Positions 18,022-27,224 are shown, numbered from the stretch's first letter. The stretch: DNA of 64,000 bases from Actinomadura livida (GCF_014648675.1 NZ_BMRO01000007.1:253562-317561), one strand, 5' to 3'. The notes: generated by a model from the sequence alone, not told the origin. Program-made: numbers and translations.

Positions 18022-18984
18022 TCAGGGAAGGAGCAGGAGCTTGCCCGTGCTGCGCCTCGCCTCGAGGTCGGCGTGCGCGGTGGCGGCCTCGGCGAGGTCG
18101 TGGCGCCGCCCGACATGGACCCGCAGCGCGCCCGATCCGACCCACCCGTAGACGTCGGCTGCGCGCTCCAGCAGTTCCTCGCGGACCTCGGTGAAGTGGG
18201 CGAGCGACGGGCGCGCGAGGTACACCGAACCGGCCGCGTTGAGGCGCTGCGGATCGAACGGCGGCACCGGCCCGCCGGCCGCGCCGTAGAGCGCGAGGAC
18301 GCCGCGCCGGCGCAGGCTCGCCAGGCTCCCGTCGAACGTGGGCGCGCCGACGCCGTCGTACACGGCCGCGACGCCCTCGCCGCCGGTCAGCTCGCGCACC
18401 CTCTCGGGGAAGCCGTCGTAGCCCATCGTGACGTCCGCGCCCGCGTCCTTGGCCAGCTTCTCCTTCTCCGGGGTGGAGGCCGTCCCGATGACCCGTGCGC
18501 CGAGGGCCTTGGCCGCCTGGGTGAGCAGCAGGCCCATCCCGCCCGCCGCCGCATGCACGAGGACGGTGTCGCCCTCCTGGATCGGGTACGTCGAGCGCGT
18601 CAGGTAGTGCGCGGTCATGCCCTGGAGCAGCGATGCCGCCGCGTCCTCCAGCGTGACCCCGTCCGGGACGGGGACGACCCGGTCAGCCGGAACCGCCGCC
18701 TGCTCCGCGTAGGCGCCCTGGACGTTGGCCCAGGCCACGCGGTCCCCGGCGGAGAACTCCGTGACGCCGTCGCCGACCGCCGCGACCGTCCCCGCCGCCT
18801 CGACGCCGGGGATGTACGGGAGCTCCTGCCGGTACGCGCCCGTCCGGAAGTACACGTCGATGAAGTTGACGCCCGCCGCCGCGATGTCGATCAGCACCTC
18901 CCCGGGACCCGGCTCCGGGACGGGACGCTCCCCGGCCACCAGGACCTCGGGGCCGCCGTTCTCGGTGATGACGATCGCGCGCAT
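18022..18984 (-). CDS. Quinone oxidoreductase-type zinc-free MDR reductase
   Basis: A 320-residue medium-chain reductase of the QOR family. The N-terminal GroES-like domain runs MRAIVITENGGPEVL to YIPGVEAAGTVAAVG, and the NADPH-binding Rossmann motif is HAAAGGMGLLLTQAAKALGA. The zinc ligands of alcohol dehydrogenases are absent, as in QOR. It likely reduces quinones or enones with NADPH. The start ATG at 18984 follows GGAGCAGGAG. A TetR regulator lies 104 bases upstream in the same direction and may control it. Confidence 0.9.
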   Translation of the reverse strand: MRAIVITENGGPEVLVAGERPVPEPGPGEVLIDIAAAGVNFIDVYFRTGAYRQELPYIPGVEAAGTVAAVGDGVTEFSAGDRVAWANVQGAYAEQAAVPADRVVPVPDGVTLEDAAASLLQGMTAHYLTRSTYPIQEGDTVLVHAAAGGMGLLLTQAAKALGARVIGTASTPEKEKLAKDAGADVTMGYDGFPERVRELTGGEGVAAVYDGVGAPTFDGSLASLRRRGVLALYGAAGGPVPPFDPQRLNAAGSVYLARPSLAHFTEVREELLERAADVYGWVGSGALRVHVGRRHDLAEAATAHADLEARRSTGKLLLLP

Positions 18985-19088
18985 GTCGTTCTCCTGCTCC
19001 TGCCGGTCGGATGCCACTGCCCCGGGGAACCCGGCGCCCTCGCGGGCTATTCCACTACGGACGCGAACCTCCGCCGGTGACCCGCCGG

Positions 19089-19769
19089 TCAGACCCAGTC
19101 GCGCATCGTGCGGGCGACCACCGCGACGGCCTCGTCCACGCGGGCCGCGACCGTCCCGGCGTCCCAGATGTCGCGGCGCGCGCAGTCCTCGAACGCGACC
19201 TTGACCGCGCTCAGGAAGAACGCGACGACGATCCGCGGCCGCAGGTCGTGCTCCGGGTCGACGTCCTCGCGCCGCGCGATCTCGGCGGCCAGCGCCTCCG
19301 AGGACGCCGAGTGCCGCGCGATCTGCGCCGCCATCAGCGACGGCGTCGCCTCGATCACCTGCCGGACGCGGCGGAACCGGGCGCCGTCCGCCGGGTCGCC
19401 CTCGGAGATCGTCCGCAGCATCGCGCGCAGCGACTCCAGCAGCGCGGTGAACGGGCGCTCCCCGGGCGGGCGCGCGGCCAGCGCCTCCTTCAGGATCTCG
19501 TCGTGGTCGGCGAGGAAGCTCGTGACGACGTCCTCCTTGGTGGCGAAGTAGCGGAAGAACGTCCGCTGCGACACCTCCACCGCCGCGACGATCTCGTCGA
19601 TCGTGGTCGCCTCGTAGCCCTGCGAGAGGAACAGGTCCAGCGCCGCGTCGACGAGCGCCGTCCTGGTCCGCTGCTTCTTGCGCTCGCGCAGTCCGGCGAG
19701 GGCGCGCGGCGGCGCGGGAGGGCGGTCGTGCACGGGGCCTGACGGGTCGCCGGCGGGGACGGCGCTCAT
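19089..19769 (-). CDS. TetR/AcrR family regulator
   Basis: A 226-residue repressor. The helix-turn-helix lies at about residues 40-75: LDLFLSQGYEATTIDEIVAAVEVSQRTFFRYFATKED. The remainder is a variable helical ligand domain. The start at 19769 is set by AAGGAGCGAG upstream; an in-frame start at 19820 would add 17 residues. It is followed by the quinone oxidoreductase on the same strand, its most likely target. Confidence 0.88.
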   Translation of the reverse strand: MSAVPAGDPSGPVHDRPPAPPRALAGLRERKKQRTRTALVDAALDLFLSQGYEATTIDEIVAAVEVSQRTFFRYFATKEDVVTSFLADHDEILKEALAARPPGERPFTALLESLRAMLRTISEGDPADGARFRRVRQVIEATPSLMAAQIARHSASSEALAAEIARREDVDPEHDLRPRIVVAFFLSAVKVAFEDCARRDIWDAGTVAARVDEAVAVVARTMRDWV

Positions 19770-20089
19770 CGGCTCGCTCCTTCGGTCCGCTTGGCGCGGG
19801 CGCTGGGGCACCCGGCTCACAGGTGGCTTTTATCACGGACGGCCCCTCCGGATGGGCGCCGGGTTCCACGCCCCGGAAGGGTCCGCACGCGAATGGCGCA
19901 GGTGGGCGCGGCGAGTCGCCGGCCCGTTCCAGGACCATCCCCGCGGTATCGCGAAACAGGCGTCCCACTCTCGGTATTTCCCCTGCGCGGCCCCCGGGAT
20001 CGGGTCATGCTGGGAGCCGGTCACCAATCGTCGCCGGATGATCGCCCATGGTGGTATCCGGCGATCCGGACCATGGTGAGGCGGCTGTT

Positions 20090-20362
20090 GTGTCTGTAGT
20101 CGGTGGGCGGGAGATCGCCGAGGTGCGCCGGCGTCACCTCGCGGTCCTCGCGCGAGAGGTGGAGGCGCGGGGCCTTTCCTGGCGTCTCGCCGGTCCCGAG
20201 GAGTCCCTGCTGAGCGTGAGCGGCCCGCGGACGCGGCGGCAGGCCATGGTCGTCGCCACCCTCTGCGGGGACGGCTGGTACTACCTTTGGCCAGGTGGCG
20301 GCATGGCCGGCGTGGCCGAGGCCGCGGACGTCGCAGAACGTCTGACCCGTCTGCTTGGATAG
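20090..20362 (+). CDS. Small hypothetical protein upstream of the SOS operon
   Basis: About 90 residues: an N-terminal helix (EIAEVRRRHLAVLAREVEARGL), a middle strand region (SLLSVSGPRTRRQAMVVATLC) and YYLWPGGGMAG, ending with a short helix. No family recognised. Start uncertain: GTG at 20090 has GTGAGG upstream; ATG at 20048 would add 14 residues. It lies before the LexA-box promoter and so is probably not part of the SOS transcript. Confidence 0.6.
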   Translation: MSVVGGREIAEVRRRHLAVLAREVEARGLSWRLAGPEESLLSVSGPRTRRQAMVVATLCGDGWYYLWPGGGMAGVAEAADVAERLTRLLG

Positions 20363-20381
20363 CCCCCGGCAGGCCCCCGCC

Positions 20382-20431
20382 TTGCCCTCCGGCGGGCGAT
20401 GTCTCTAGACTCGGGTCCGAACGTTTGTTCG
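20382..20431 (+). promoter_or_regulatory. LexA-controlled promoter (SOS box) of the DUF6504-dnaE2 operon
   Basis: TTGCCC (20382-20387), an 18-base spacer and TAGACT (20406-20411) form a promoter. The palindrome CGAACGTTTGTTCG at 20418-20431 lies just over the expected start site and matches the Gram-positive LexA box CGAAC-N4-GTTCG exactly. The first gene begins 48 bases downstream. Confidence 0.85.
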
Positions 20432-20479
20432 AACACCCGCATGCACTTCCCCCGTGCGGCGCGCACGAGGGGGAGGCAG

Positions 20480-20755
20480 ATGACTCGCGTTTTCGGCGAC
20501 CCGGTGGACGTCTGGGTGAGTGACGGACGTCCGGTCCGGTTCGTCTGGCGTGGCCGGCTCTACACCGTCCGGCGGGTGCTGGAGCACTGGGTCACGACCC
20601 GTGACTGGTGGCGGGAGCAGCAGCCCGACGGCGAGGCCACCGGCGAGCGGGAGTTCTGGCGGGTCGAGGCGACCCCGGACCGGGAGATCGGCGTCTACGA
20701 GCTGCGTTATGACGTGGCCGCCGACAGTTGGCTGCTATCCCGGGTATGGGATTGA
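20480..20755 (+). CDS. DUF6504 protein of the mutasome neighbourhood
   Basis: A 91-residue protein: DPVDVWVSDGRPVRFVWRGRLYTVRRVLEHWVTTRDWW, then REFWRVEATPDREIGVYEL. This matches the small DUF6504 proteins that accompany imuB and dnaE2 in actinobacteria; their function is unknown. It is the first gene after the LexA box. GGGAGG precedes the ATG at 20480. One base separates its stop from the dnaE2 GTG, so translation is coupled. Confidence 0.82.
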   Translation: MTRVFGDPVDVWVSDGRPVRFVWRGRLYTVRRVLEHWVTTRDWWREQQPDGEATGEREFWRVEATPDREIGVYELRYDVAADSWLLSRVWD

Positions 20756-20756
20756 C

Positions 20757-23700
20757 GTGCACGTTCATGTCGCCTCGGGCTATTCGCTCCGGTACGGGGT
20801 GGCGCCGCCCGCCGCCCTGGTCCGGCGCGCGGCGGACCTCGGCCTGGAGACGCTCGCGCTGACCGACCGCGACGGCCTGTACGGCGCGGTCCGGCACGTC
20901 CGGTCCTGCGGCGACGCGGGGATCGGCGCCGTCGTCGGCGCCGACCTCGGCGTCGCGTCCCCGCCCGCGGACCTGGTGACCGGGGTGGCCGCCCCGCGCA
21001 CCGCCACCGCGGGTGCGGAGCGGATCGTCGTGCTCGCCGAGGGCCGGGCGGGCTGGCGGTCGCTCTGCCGCCTGGTGACGGCGGCGCACGCGGCGGGCGG
21101 GCGCGGGAAGCCCGCCGTGACGCGGGAGCTGGTCGGTGCGCACGCCGAGGGTCTCGTCGTCCTGCTCGGGCCCTGGTCGGACGTGGGCAGGGCCGTCGCC
21201 GAGCGGCGGCCCGGCGAGGCGGCGCGGCTCCTGGCCGCGTGGCGCGCGACCGCCGAGACCGTCATCGAGATCGTCGACCACCTCGGCAAGGGGGACGGGC
21301 CCCGCGCCGCCCGGATGCTCGCGCTCGCCCGCGAGGCCGGGGTGCCCGCAGTGCTGGGCAACGCCGTCCGGTACGTGGAGCCGGCCGACCACCCGGTCGC
21401 GCAGGTGCTGGACGCGGCGCGCCGCCTCGCCCCGCTGAACCGGCGGAACCTGGACGACCGGACCGGCCACGCCTACCTGAAGTCGGTCCCCGAGATGCGG
21501 CGGGTCGCGGAACTGAGCTGCGGCCCGGACGAGGCGGACGCGCTGCTCGCCGCCACCCGGCGGCTGTCGGAACGCTGCGTCCTCGACCCGGACGGCGACC
21601 TCGGCATGAACGACGTCCACCTGCCGGCCGTCGCGGGCGACGCGCACGCGCGGCTCGTCGCGCGCTGCGCGGCCGGGCTGACCCGCCGCGGGCTCGGCAC
21701 GTCGTGGCGGGCCGCCGCCCGCCTGGAGGACGAGCTCGGCGTGATCGCCCGCAAGGGGCTCGCCCCCTACTTCATCACGGTCGCCGACGCGGCCGCGCTG
21801 ATCAGGTCGCGCGGCATCCGGTGCGCCGTCCGCGGCTCGGGCGCCGGCAGCCTGGTCAACTACCTGCTCGGCATCGGCGACCTCGACCCGCTGCGGCACG
21901 ACCTGCTCATGGAGCGGTTCCTCGCCGACAGCCGCGAGGGGCTGCCCGACATCGACCTCGACGTGGAGTCGGCCCGCCGCCTGGAGGCGTACGAGGCGCT
22001 GTTCGACCGCTTCGGCGGGGAGGGCACGGCCTGCGTGTCGATGATGGAGACCTACCGGGCGCGCAGCGCCATCCGCGACGTCGGCAACGCCGTCGGCCTG
22101 CCGCCCCTGGAGATCGACGCGATCGCCAAGGCGTTCCCGCAGATCCGGGCGAGCCAGATCCGGACGGCGCTGCACGACCTGCCCGAGCTGCGGCAGAGCA
22201 ACCTGGCGGCGGGGCGCCTGGAGGTCCTGTTCCGGATCGCCGAGCGGCTGGACGGCCTGCCCCGCCACATCGCCATGCACCCGTGCGGCGTGCTGCTGTC
22301 GAACCCGACGCTGCTGGACCGGACGCCGGTCGAGCGGGCCGCCGCCGGGTTCCCGATGAGCCAGTTCGACAAGGACGACGTCGAGGCGATGGGCCTGCTC
22401 AAGCTCGACGTCATCGGCGTGCGGATGCAGTCGGCGATGGCGCACGCGGTGGCGGAAGTGGCACGTACGACCGGGGAGCGGATCGCGCTGGAGGACGTCC
22501 CGCGCGACGATCCCGCGACCTACCGGCTGATCCGCACGTCCCGCACGCTCGGCTGCTTCCAGATCGAGTCGCCCGGCCAGCGGGACCTGATCGGCAGGCT
22601 CCAGCCGCGCGACCTGGACGACCTGGTCATCGACATCTCGCTGTTCCGGCCCGGCCCGGTCAACTCCGACATGGTGACGCCGTTCCTGGAGTCGCGCGCC
22701 GGGACCAGGGAGCCCGAGTACCCGCACCCCGACCTGGAACCGGCGCTGCGGGAGAGCCTCGGCGTGGTCGTCTTCCACGAGCAGGTGCTGCGCGTCGTCG
22801 ACGTGATGACCGGCTGCGGCCTCTCGACGGCCGAGGCGGCGCGGCGGAGCCTGAACGACGCGCGGGGCCAGGCGGTGGTCGGCGCCTGGTTCCGGGAGCG
22901 GGCCCTGGCCAAGGGCTACGCCGAGCCGGTCGTCGAGCGGGTCTGGCGGACGCTGACCGCGTTCGGCGCCTTCGGGTTCTGCAAGGCCCACGCCGCGTCG
23001 TTCGCGCTGCCGACCTACCAGTCCGCCTGGCTCAAACGGCACCACACGGCCGCGTTCTACGCCGGCGTCCTGACCCACGACCCCGGCATGTACCCCAAGC
23101 GGGTCATCCTGGACGACGCGCGGCATTTCGGGGTCCCGATCCTGCCGCTGGACGTCAACCGGTCCGGGGCCGACTGGCACGTCGAGCCCGTCCCGGGGAG
23201 CGGCCGGGCCGGGATCCGCGTCGCGCTGAGCGAGGTCAAGGGCATCAGGGACGCGGAGGTGGCCGCGATCGTCGCCGCGCGCCCCTACACGTCGCTGACC
23301 GACTTCTGGCGCCGCGCCAAGGTCTCCCGCACGACCGCCGAGCGACTCGCCCTGGCCGGAGCCTTCGACGGCGTCTACGCACCGGAGCAGGTGGCCCGCC
23401 GCGACCTGCTCTGCCGCGTGGGAGCCCTGGACCGCGCAACCGGCCGCGCACCCATCGTCGAAGGCCAGATCCCCATCGGCGGCGGGGACGGGGAGAGCCC
23501 CCTCGAACTCGAACTCGCCGCCGACGTCCCCGCGGGCGAACTGCCGCCGATGACGCCCGCCGAGGTGGTCGAGGCGGAGCTCGACATCCTCGGCATGGAC
23601 GTCAGCCGCCACGTCATGACCTTCTACGCCGGGCTGCTCGCCGACCTGGGCGCGGTCCGCGCCGGCGACCTGCCGGGACGCCCCGACGGGTCCGAGGTCC

Positions 23701-24161
23701 TGGTCGCCGGCGTCAAGGTCGCCACGCAGACCCCGGCGGTCAGGTCGGGGCAGCGCGTCATCTTCGCCACGCTGGACGACGCGACCGGCCCCGTCGACCT
23801 CGCGTTCTTCGAGTCGGTGCAGGACAGGTGCGCCGCCACCGTCTTCGGCTCGTGGCTGCTCGTCGTCCGGGGCCGGCTCCGCCGCTCCGGGGCGCGGGCC
23901 GTCTCGATCACCGCGCACGCCTGCTGGGACCTGAACGCCCTGTACGGGGAGTGGCGCCGGGGAGGGCGGGAGGCCGTCCGCGCCGCGCTGGCCGCCCCGG
24001 CACCGCCGGGACGTCCCGTCGGCAGCCGCATCGTGCGGCCGACGGGCTTCGCGATGTCGCCGTACTCGGACATCGGCCACGCCGGACCGGTCGCGGGGCG
24101 TCCGCCGCGAGGCGCCCTCCGGCACACCAGCCAGGGCAGCTCGGGGCCCGCCCCGCGCTAG
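20757..24161 (+). CDS. dnaE2: Error-prone DNA polymerase DnaE2 (ImuC)
   Basis: A 1134-residue C-family polymerase. The N-terminal PHP domain begins VHVHVASGYSLRYGV. The catalytic palm shows RGSGAGSLVNYLLGI and LPDIDLDVES with the paired Asp residues, and KAFPQIRASQ follows. The fingers and beta-clamp region include ETYRARSAIRDVG, HPCGVLLSNPTL and FCKAHAASFALPTYQSAWLKRH. A C-terminal OB-like part has EVLVAGVKVATQTP. DnaE2 performs mutagenic lesion bypass and in mycobacteria needs ImuA' and ImuB. Here neither lies next to it. GTG at 20757 is one base after the previous stop. It is controlled by the LexA box at 20418. Confidence 0.93.
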   Translation: MHVHVASGYSLRYGVAPPAALVRRAADLGLETLALTDRDGLYGAVRHVRSCGDAGIGAVVGADLGVASPPADLVTGVAAPRTATAGAERIVVLAEGRAGWRSLCRLVTAAHAAGGRGKPAVTRELVGAHAEGLVVLLGPWSDVGRAVAERRPGEAARLLAAWRATAETVIEIVDHLGKGDGPRAARMLALAREAGVPAVLGNAVRYVEPADHPVAQVLDAARRLAPLNRRNLDDRTGHAYLKSVPEMRRVAELSCGPDEADALLAATRRLSERCVLDPDGDLGMNDVHLPAVAGDAHARLVARCAAGLTRRGLGTSWRAAARLEDELGVIARKGLAPYFITVADAAALIRSRGIRCAVRGSGAGSLVNYLLGIGDLDPLRHDLLMERFLADSREGLPDIDLDVESARRLEAYEALFDRFGGEGTACVSMMETYRARSAIRDVGNAVGLPPLEIDAIAKAFPQIRASQIRTALHDLPELRQSNLAAGRLEVLFRIAERLDGLPRHIAMHPCGVLLSNPTLLDRTPVERAAAGFPMSQFDKDDVEAMGLLKLDVIGVRMQSAMAHAVAEVARTTGERIALEDVPRDDPATYRLIRTSRTLGCFQIESPGQRDLIGRLQPRDLDDLVIDISLFRPGPVNSDMVTPFLESRAGTREPEYPHPDLEPALRESLGVVVFHEQVLRVVDVMTGCGLSTAEAARRSLNDARGQAVVGAWFRERALAKGYAEPVVERVWRTLTAFGAFGFCKAHAASFALPTYQSAWLKRHHTAAFYAGVLTHDPGMYPKRVILDDARHFGVPILPLDVNRSGADWHVEPVPGSGRAGIRVALSEVKGIRDAEVAAIVAARPYTSLTDFWRRAKVSRTTAERLALAGAFDGVYAPEQVARRDLLCRVGALDRATGRAPIVEGQIPIGGGDGESPLELELAADVPAGELPPMTPAEVVEAELDILGMDVSRHVMTFYAGLLADLGAVRAGDLPGRPDGSEVLVAGVKVATQTPAVRSGQRVIFATLDDATGPVDLAFFESVQDRCAATVFGSWLLVVRGRLRRSGARAVSITAHACWDLNALYGEWRRGGREAVRAALAAPAPPGRPVGSRIVRPTGFAMSPYSDIGHAGPVAGRPPRGALRHTSQGSSGPAPR

Positions 24162-24859
24162 CTCTCCCGGGCCTGCGCCAGTTCTCCCGGGGCGGTCTGC
24201 AGCCTGGTGATCTGGAACACGGCCGCCATGCAGAGGGACGCGGCGAGGGACTGGCACGCGGCGGCCGCGACGCCGACGTGGACGTCGAAGCGGGCGTCGG
24301 AGAGCGTGTCCACGCTGCCGTGCGCGAAGGCGTAGGCGAGCAGCACGCCGAGGAGGAGGCAGGCCCACCAGGCGGCGACGACCGCGCCGACGGCCTGGCG
24401 CTGGGCCGTCCGGTACCGGCCGCTGTTCACCCACACCTCGTAGACCGTCCGGGCGGGGAGCCACAGGTTGACGACCGGGGTGACCCAGCCGAGCAGCACC
24501 CAGGCCCGGTGGTACTGGTGCGGCCCGGGCGACTGCCCGAAGGCGCGCCACAGCCAGGTCAGATACAGGATGCCGGTGACACCGGCCATGATGGCGCTGA
24601 TCGTGAACAGCTCGGTGTAGGGGGCGAGGGCCCGCTCCGTGGCCGCCGCGTCATAGGTGCCGTGCGTGGCGGCGCGGAGCGGTTCGGAGAACCGGAGCAG
24701 GCTGAGCCCGGAGCCGAGCGCGACGAACGCGTTGAATCCGAGGAGCATGAACACGGCGACGCCGACGGCCCGGAAGTCGCGGCGCCGCGCCCACGCGCCG
24801 CACGCGGGGCAGCGGACGACCTCGGTCGGGATGATGTCGCCGCACAGCGCACACGGCAT
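24158..24859 (-). CDS. DUF4328 membrane protein with a zinc ribbon
   Basis: A 233-residue protein. Residues 1-22 hold two CxxC pairs (CALCG...CPACG), a small zinc ribbon. About five hydrophobic spans follow, with YLTWLWRAFGQS, HRAWVLLGWVTPVVNLWLPARTVYEVW and later helices, the DUF4328 pattern. Function unknown. GGAGGTGAACC precedes the ATG at 24859. Its stop overlaps that of dnaE2 tail to tail. Confidence 0.85.
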   Translation of the reverse strand: MPCALCGDIIPTEVVRCPACGAWARRRDFRAVGVAVFMLLGFNAFVALGSGLSLLRFSEPLRAATHGTYDAAATERALAPYTELFTISAIMAGVTGILYLTWLWRAFGQSPGPHQYHRAWVLLGWVTPVVNLWLPARTVYEVWVNSGRYRTAQRQAVGAVVAAWWACLLLGVLLAYAFAHGSVDTLSDARFDVHVGVAAAACQSLAASLCMAAVFQITRLQTAPGELAQARES

Positions 24860-24956
24860 GGTTCACCTCCGACGGCTTTGCGCTTCGCTGTACCGGATAC
24901 TACGTACCTTTGACTTGCACGGCCCAACGCGGGTTCGCGTTCACCGGCGGTTTTCT

Positions 24957-25283
24957 TCAGATCTGGAACACGAACCGCGTGGTGGCGAGCGTCGCGGCGC
25001 CGGTGACGGTGGCCCATGCGGCGAGGCGGCCTAGGCCCCCGGTGGACAGAAGTCTCTCGGGGCGGAGACCGGTCACGAGCAGCAGCGCCCACCATTCCGC
25101 GGCCAGCAGGATCGTCGCGTACAGCGACCCGAAGCCGATCAGCGAGAACAGCAGGACGACGCCCGCGGGCGTCGCGGTGTGCGCGAAGAGCACCGGGCCG
25201 CGGGCCGGCCCGCGGACGCCGCGGCGCAGGGCCGCGAGGACGGCGGCCCATCCGGCGAAGCACAGCAGCCACAGGGCCGACAC
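24957..25283 (-). CDS. Small hypothetical membrane protein
   Basis: About 108 residues with three hydrophobic stretches (LWLLCFAGWAAVLAAL, FAHTATPAGVVLLFSLIGFGSLYATILL, LAAWATVTGAATLATTRFVF). No family is recognised and no clear RBS precedes the GTG at 25283, so the start is uncertain. It points the same way as the preceding and following genes. Confidence 0.5.
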   Translation of the reverse strand: MSALWLLCFAGWAAVLAALRRGVRGPARGPVLFAHTATPAGVVLLFSLIGFGSLYATILLAAEWWALLLVTGLRPERLLSTGGLGRLAAWATVTGAATLATTRFVFQI

Positions 25284-25442
25284 CGCCGCGGGCAGGCCGT
25301 TCAGCGCTTCCGGTGCCAGTGCCTCGTCCTTCCCCCGCGGCCGTCCCCGACCCGGCCTTCCCCTGGGCGGTCTACCCCGTCCGCCGCCGGACTGCGGGGC
25401 CGGGCGCCCGGCCCCGCCCTCATGTGGTGAATTCTGGCAGCA

Positions 25443-26657
25443 TTACGGCTTCGCGTCCCCGGCGGGTAGGACGGCGACGACCTCCCAGCCGCCCTCGGGA
25501 CGCGGTCCCGCGTGCAGCCGCCCGCCGAGCGCGCCGACCCGCTCCGCGAGGCCGGTCAGCCCGAACCCGCCGGAGGGCAGGCGGCGGCCCCGGCCGCCGC
25601 CGTCGTCGCGGACCGCGACCTCGACCGCGCCATTCGCCCGCGCGAGCGTGACCCGCACGGCCGCCGCGTCGGCGGCGTGCTTGCGGACGTTGGTCAGCGC
25701 CTCCTGGACGATGCGGTGCGCCGAGGCCGCCACCTCGGGCGGCAGCGTGCCGAGGTCCGGCGCGAGGGTCAGCGCGGCGGGCGGATGGGTGAACCCGGCG
25801 ACGAGGTCGCGGAGCTGCGTGAGGTCGCCGACCGGATGCCGCCCAGAGCCGGTGTCCGCCGCGAGCGCGGCCGGGCGGGCCTCGCCGTCCCGCGCGCCGG
25901 CGTTCTGGGCGTCCCTGAGCAGGCCGACCATGCGGCGCATCGACGTGAGCGCCTCCGTGCCGGCCTTCTCGATCCCGCCGAACATCCGGTCGAGCTGCTC
26001 GGGCGACTGTGCCGACCCCGCCTGCGCCGCGAACCGCGCCGCCTGCGCCTGGACGACGATGCCCGTCACGTGGTGGGCGACGAAGTCGTGCAGGTCGCGC
26101 GCCAGTTCGAGCCGCTCGTCCCGGCGCGCGGCCGCCAGCGCCCGGGACCGCCGCGCGTCCAGCGCCCGCAGGTAGAGCCCGACGCCGAGGAAGACCGCGA
26201 GGGCGATGCCGAGCGGCGCGGTGAAGGCCGCCGCCGCGACCACCGACCAGCGCAGCGGGCACGCGAGGATCGCCGCGCCGAGCAGCACCGTCATCGGGAC
26301 GAGCCGCGGCCGCTCGGCCCGCCAGGCCGTCCGCGCGGTGAGGATCAGCAGCGCGCCGATCTCCGCCAGCACGCCCGCGAGGAACTCGGGCCTGGACGCG
26401 GCGCCGAGGTAGACGGTGCCGACCAGCGACAGGACCCCGGCGGCGATCGTCCACGCGGTGAAGCGGCGCCGGGAGACCACCGCGAGGTTCGCCACCGCGG
26501 CGACGACGACCACCCACACCGAGGCGAGGTCGCGGTAGATGGAGACCAGGCACCCCAGCAGATACAGAGAGGCGAACCCGCCGTACGCGATGCGCGCGAA
26601 GCAGCCGCCCGCCCGGTGGATGCGGTCGAGTCCCGCTCCCTTGTCGCTCACGCTCAA
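25443..26657 (-). CDS. NarL-type sensor histidine kinase, orphan
   Basis: About 404 residues. The N-terminal half has several hydrophobic spans with little extracellular loop. HisKA_3 is seen in RLELARDLHDFVAHHVTGI, with the phospho-accepting His at about residue 192. The ATPase domain has VQEALTNVRKHA (N box), VRDDGGG and SGGFGLTGLAERV. The start codon is TTG at 26657 or GTG at 26651; no strong RBS helps. Kinases of this family normally pair with a LuxR-type response regulator next door, but none is in the flanking genes, so the partner is elsewhere. Confidence 0.88.
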   Translation of the reverse strand: MSVSDKGAGLDRIHRAGGCFARIAYGGFASLYLLGCLVSIYRDLASVWVVVVAAVANLAVVSRRRFTAWTIAAGVLSLVGTVYLGAASRPEFLAGVLAEIGALLILTARTAWRAERPRLVPMTVLLGAAILACPLRWSVVAAAAFTAPLGIALAVFLGVGLYLRALDARRSRALAAARRDERLELARDLHDFVAHHVTGIVVQAQAARFAAQAGSAQSPEQLDRMFGGIEKAGTEALTSMRRMVGLLRDAQNAGARDGEARPAALAADTGSGRHPVGDLTQLRDLVAGFTHPPAALTLAPDLGTLPPEVAASAHRIVQEALTNVRKHAADAAAVRVTLARANGAVEVAVRDDGGGRGRRLPSGGFGLTGLAERVGALGGRLHAGPRPEGGWEVVAVLPAGDAKP

Positions 26658-26909
26658 GCAGCGTAGGGCCGATCGACCGATTCGTCCGGCCTGTTCACGT
26701 TCCGTGCATCCGCCGGGCGGCTGCGGCGGGCCGGGCGGTCGAATAAAGGTTCGAGAATGTCAGAGGTGCTCCGTACTGTTGACCTTGTGATTCGGGCGAC
26801 ACCTGGGAACAGGAGTCGAACCGAGTGGCTTGTAATGACGTACCTAGGGGTATGTGACTCTCGGTGGTTCGCACCGGCGCGGCTCACCGGCTTGGAAGGG
26901 GTGTTGGCA

Positions 26910-27122
26910 GTGGCAGCGACCGACACGTTCCATCTTTCCCACCCGCGGCTCGACGGGCCCGCCGAGCGGACCGTCGTGGAGCCGTGGCTCACCGAACTCT
27001 CCCACGCGACGCTGAACGCCTACGCCGAGACCTCGCCCGCGCTCGCCCCGGTCGAGGCCCTGCCCGTGCGGCCGGCCCCGGCCGCCCGGCCCGAGCCCGC
27101 CCGCGTCGCCGTGGCGGCCTGA
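26910..27122 (+). CDS. Small protein of unknown function with its own terminator
   Basis: About 70 residues: TDTFHLSHPRLDGPAERT, VVEPWLTELSHATLNAYAE, then a Pro/Ala/Val-rich tail ending ARVAVAA. GTG at 26910 has GGAAGGG nine bases before it; the frame is open further upstream to 26757. A strong intrinsic terminator begins 25 bases after the stop, which supports a real, separately transcribed gene. The tail and the nearby methyltransferase invite comparison with peptide precursors, but there is no core-peptide signature, so no function is assigned. Confidence 0.6.
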   Translation: MAATDTFHLSHPRLDGPAERTVVEPWLTELSHATLNAYAETSPALAPVEALPVRPAPAARPEPARVAVAA

Positions 27123-27146
27123 CCGGCGACGAGGAAGACGACGAGG

Positions 27147-27175
27147 AAGGGACCGAGCGGCCCTCGGTCCCTTTT
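27147..27175 (+). terminator. Intrinsic terminator
   Basis: AAGGGACCGAG (27147-27157) pairs perfectly with CTCGGTCCCTT (27163-27173) around loop CGGCC, followed by TTCTCTT. It ends the small gene upstream. Confidence 0.9.
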
Positions 27176-27190
27176 CTCTTGCCCTGGCGT

Positions 27191-27224
27191 CTCATATGTC
27201 GATACAGATTTCCCATCATATGAG
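27191..27224. promoter_or_regulatory. Inverted repeat upstream of the methyltransferase
   Basis: CTCATATG (27191-27198) and CATATGAG (27217-27224) are perfect inverted copies 18 bases apart in an unusually AT-rich patch. The distance of 40 bases to the ATG suggests an operator or a promoter-embedded regulator site. Confidence 0.45.

Noticed and set aside
20592-24551. A 1319-residue open frame on the minus strand
   Set aside because: It is the complement of dnaE2, low in complexity and rich in Arg/Gly/Pro; typical antisense artefact of high-GC coding DNA.
26757-27122. RiPP precursor peptide
   Set aside because: No leader/core boundary, no Cys/Ser/Thr-rich core and no maturation enzymes except a generic methyltransferase after a terminator.
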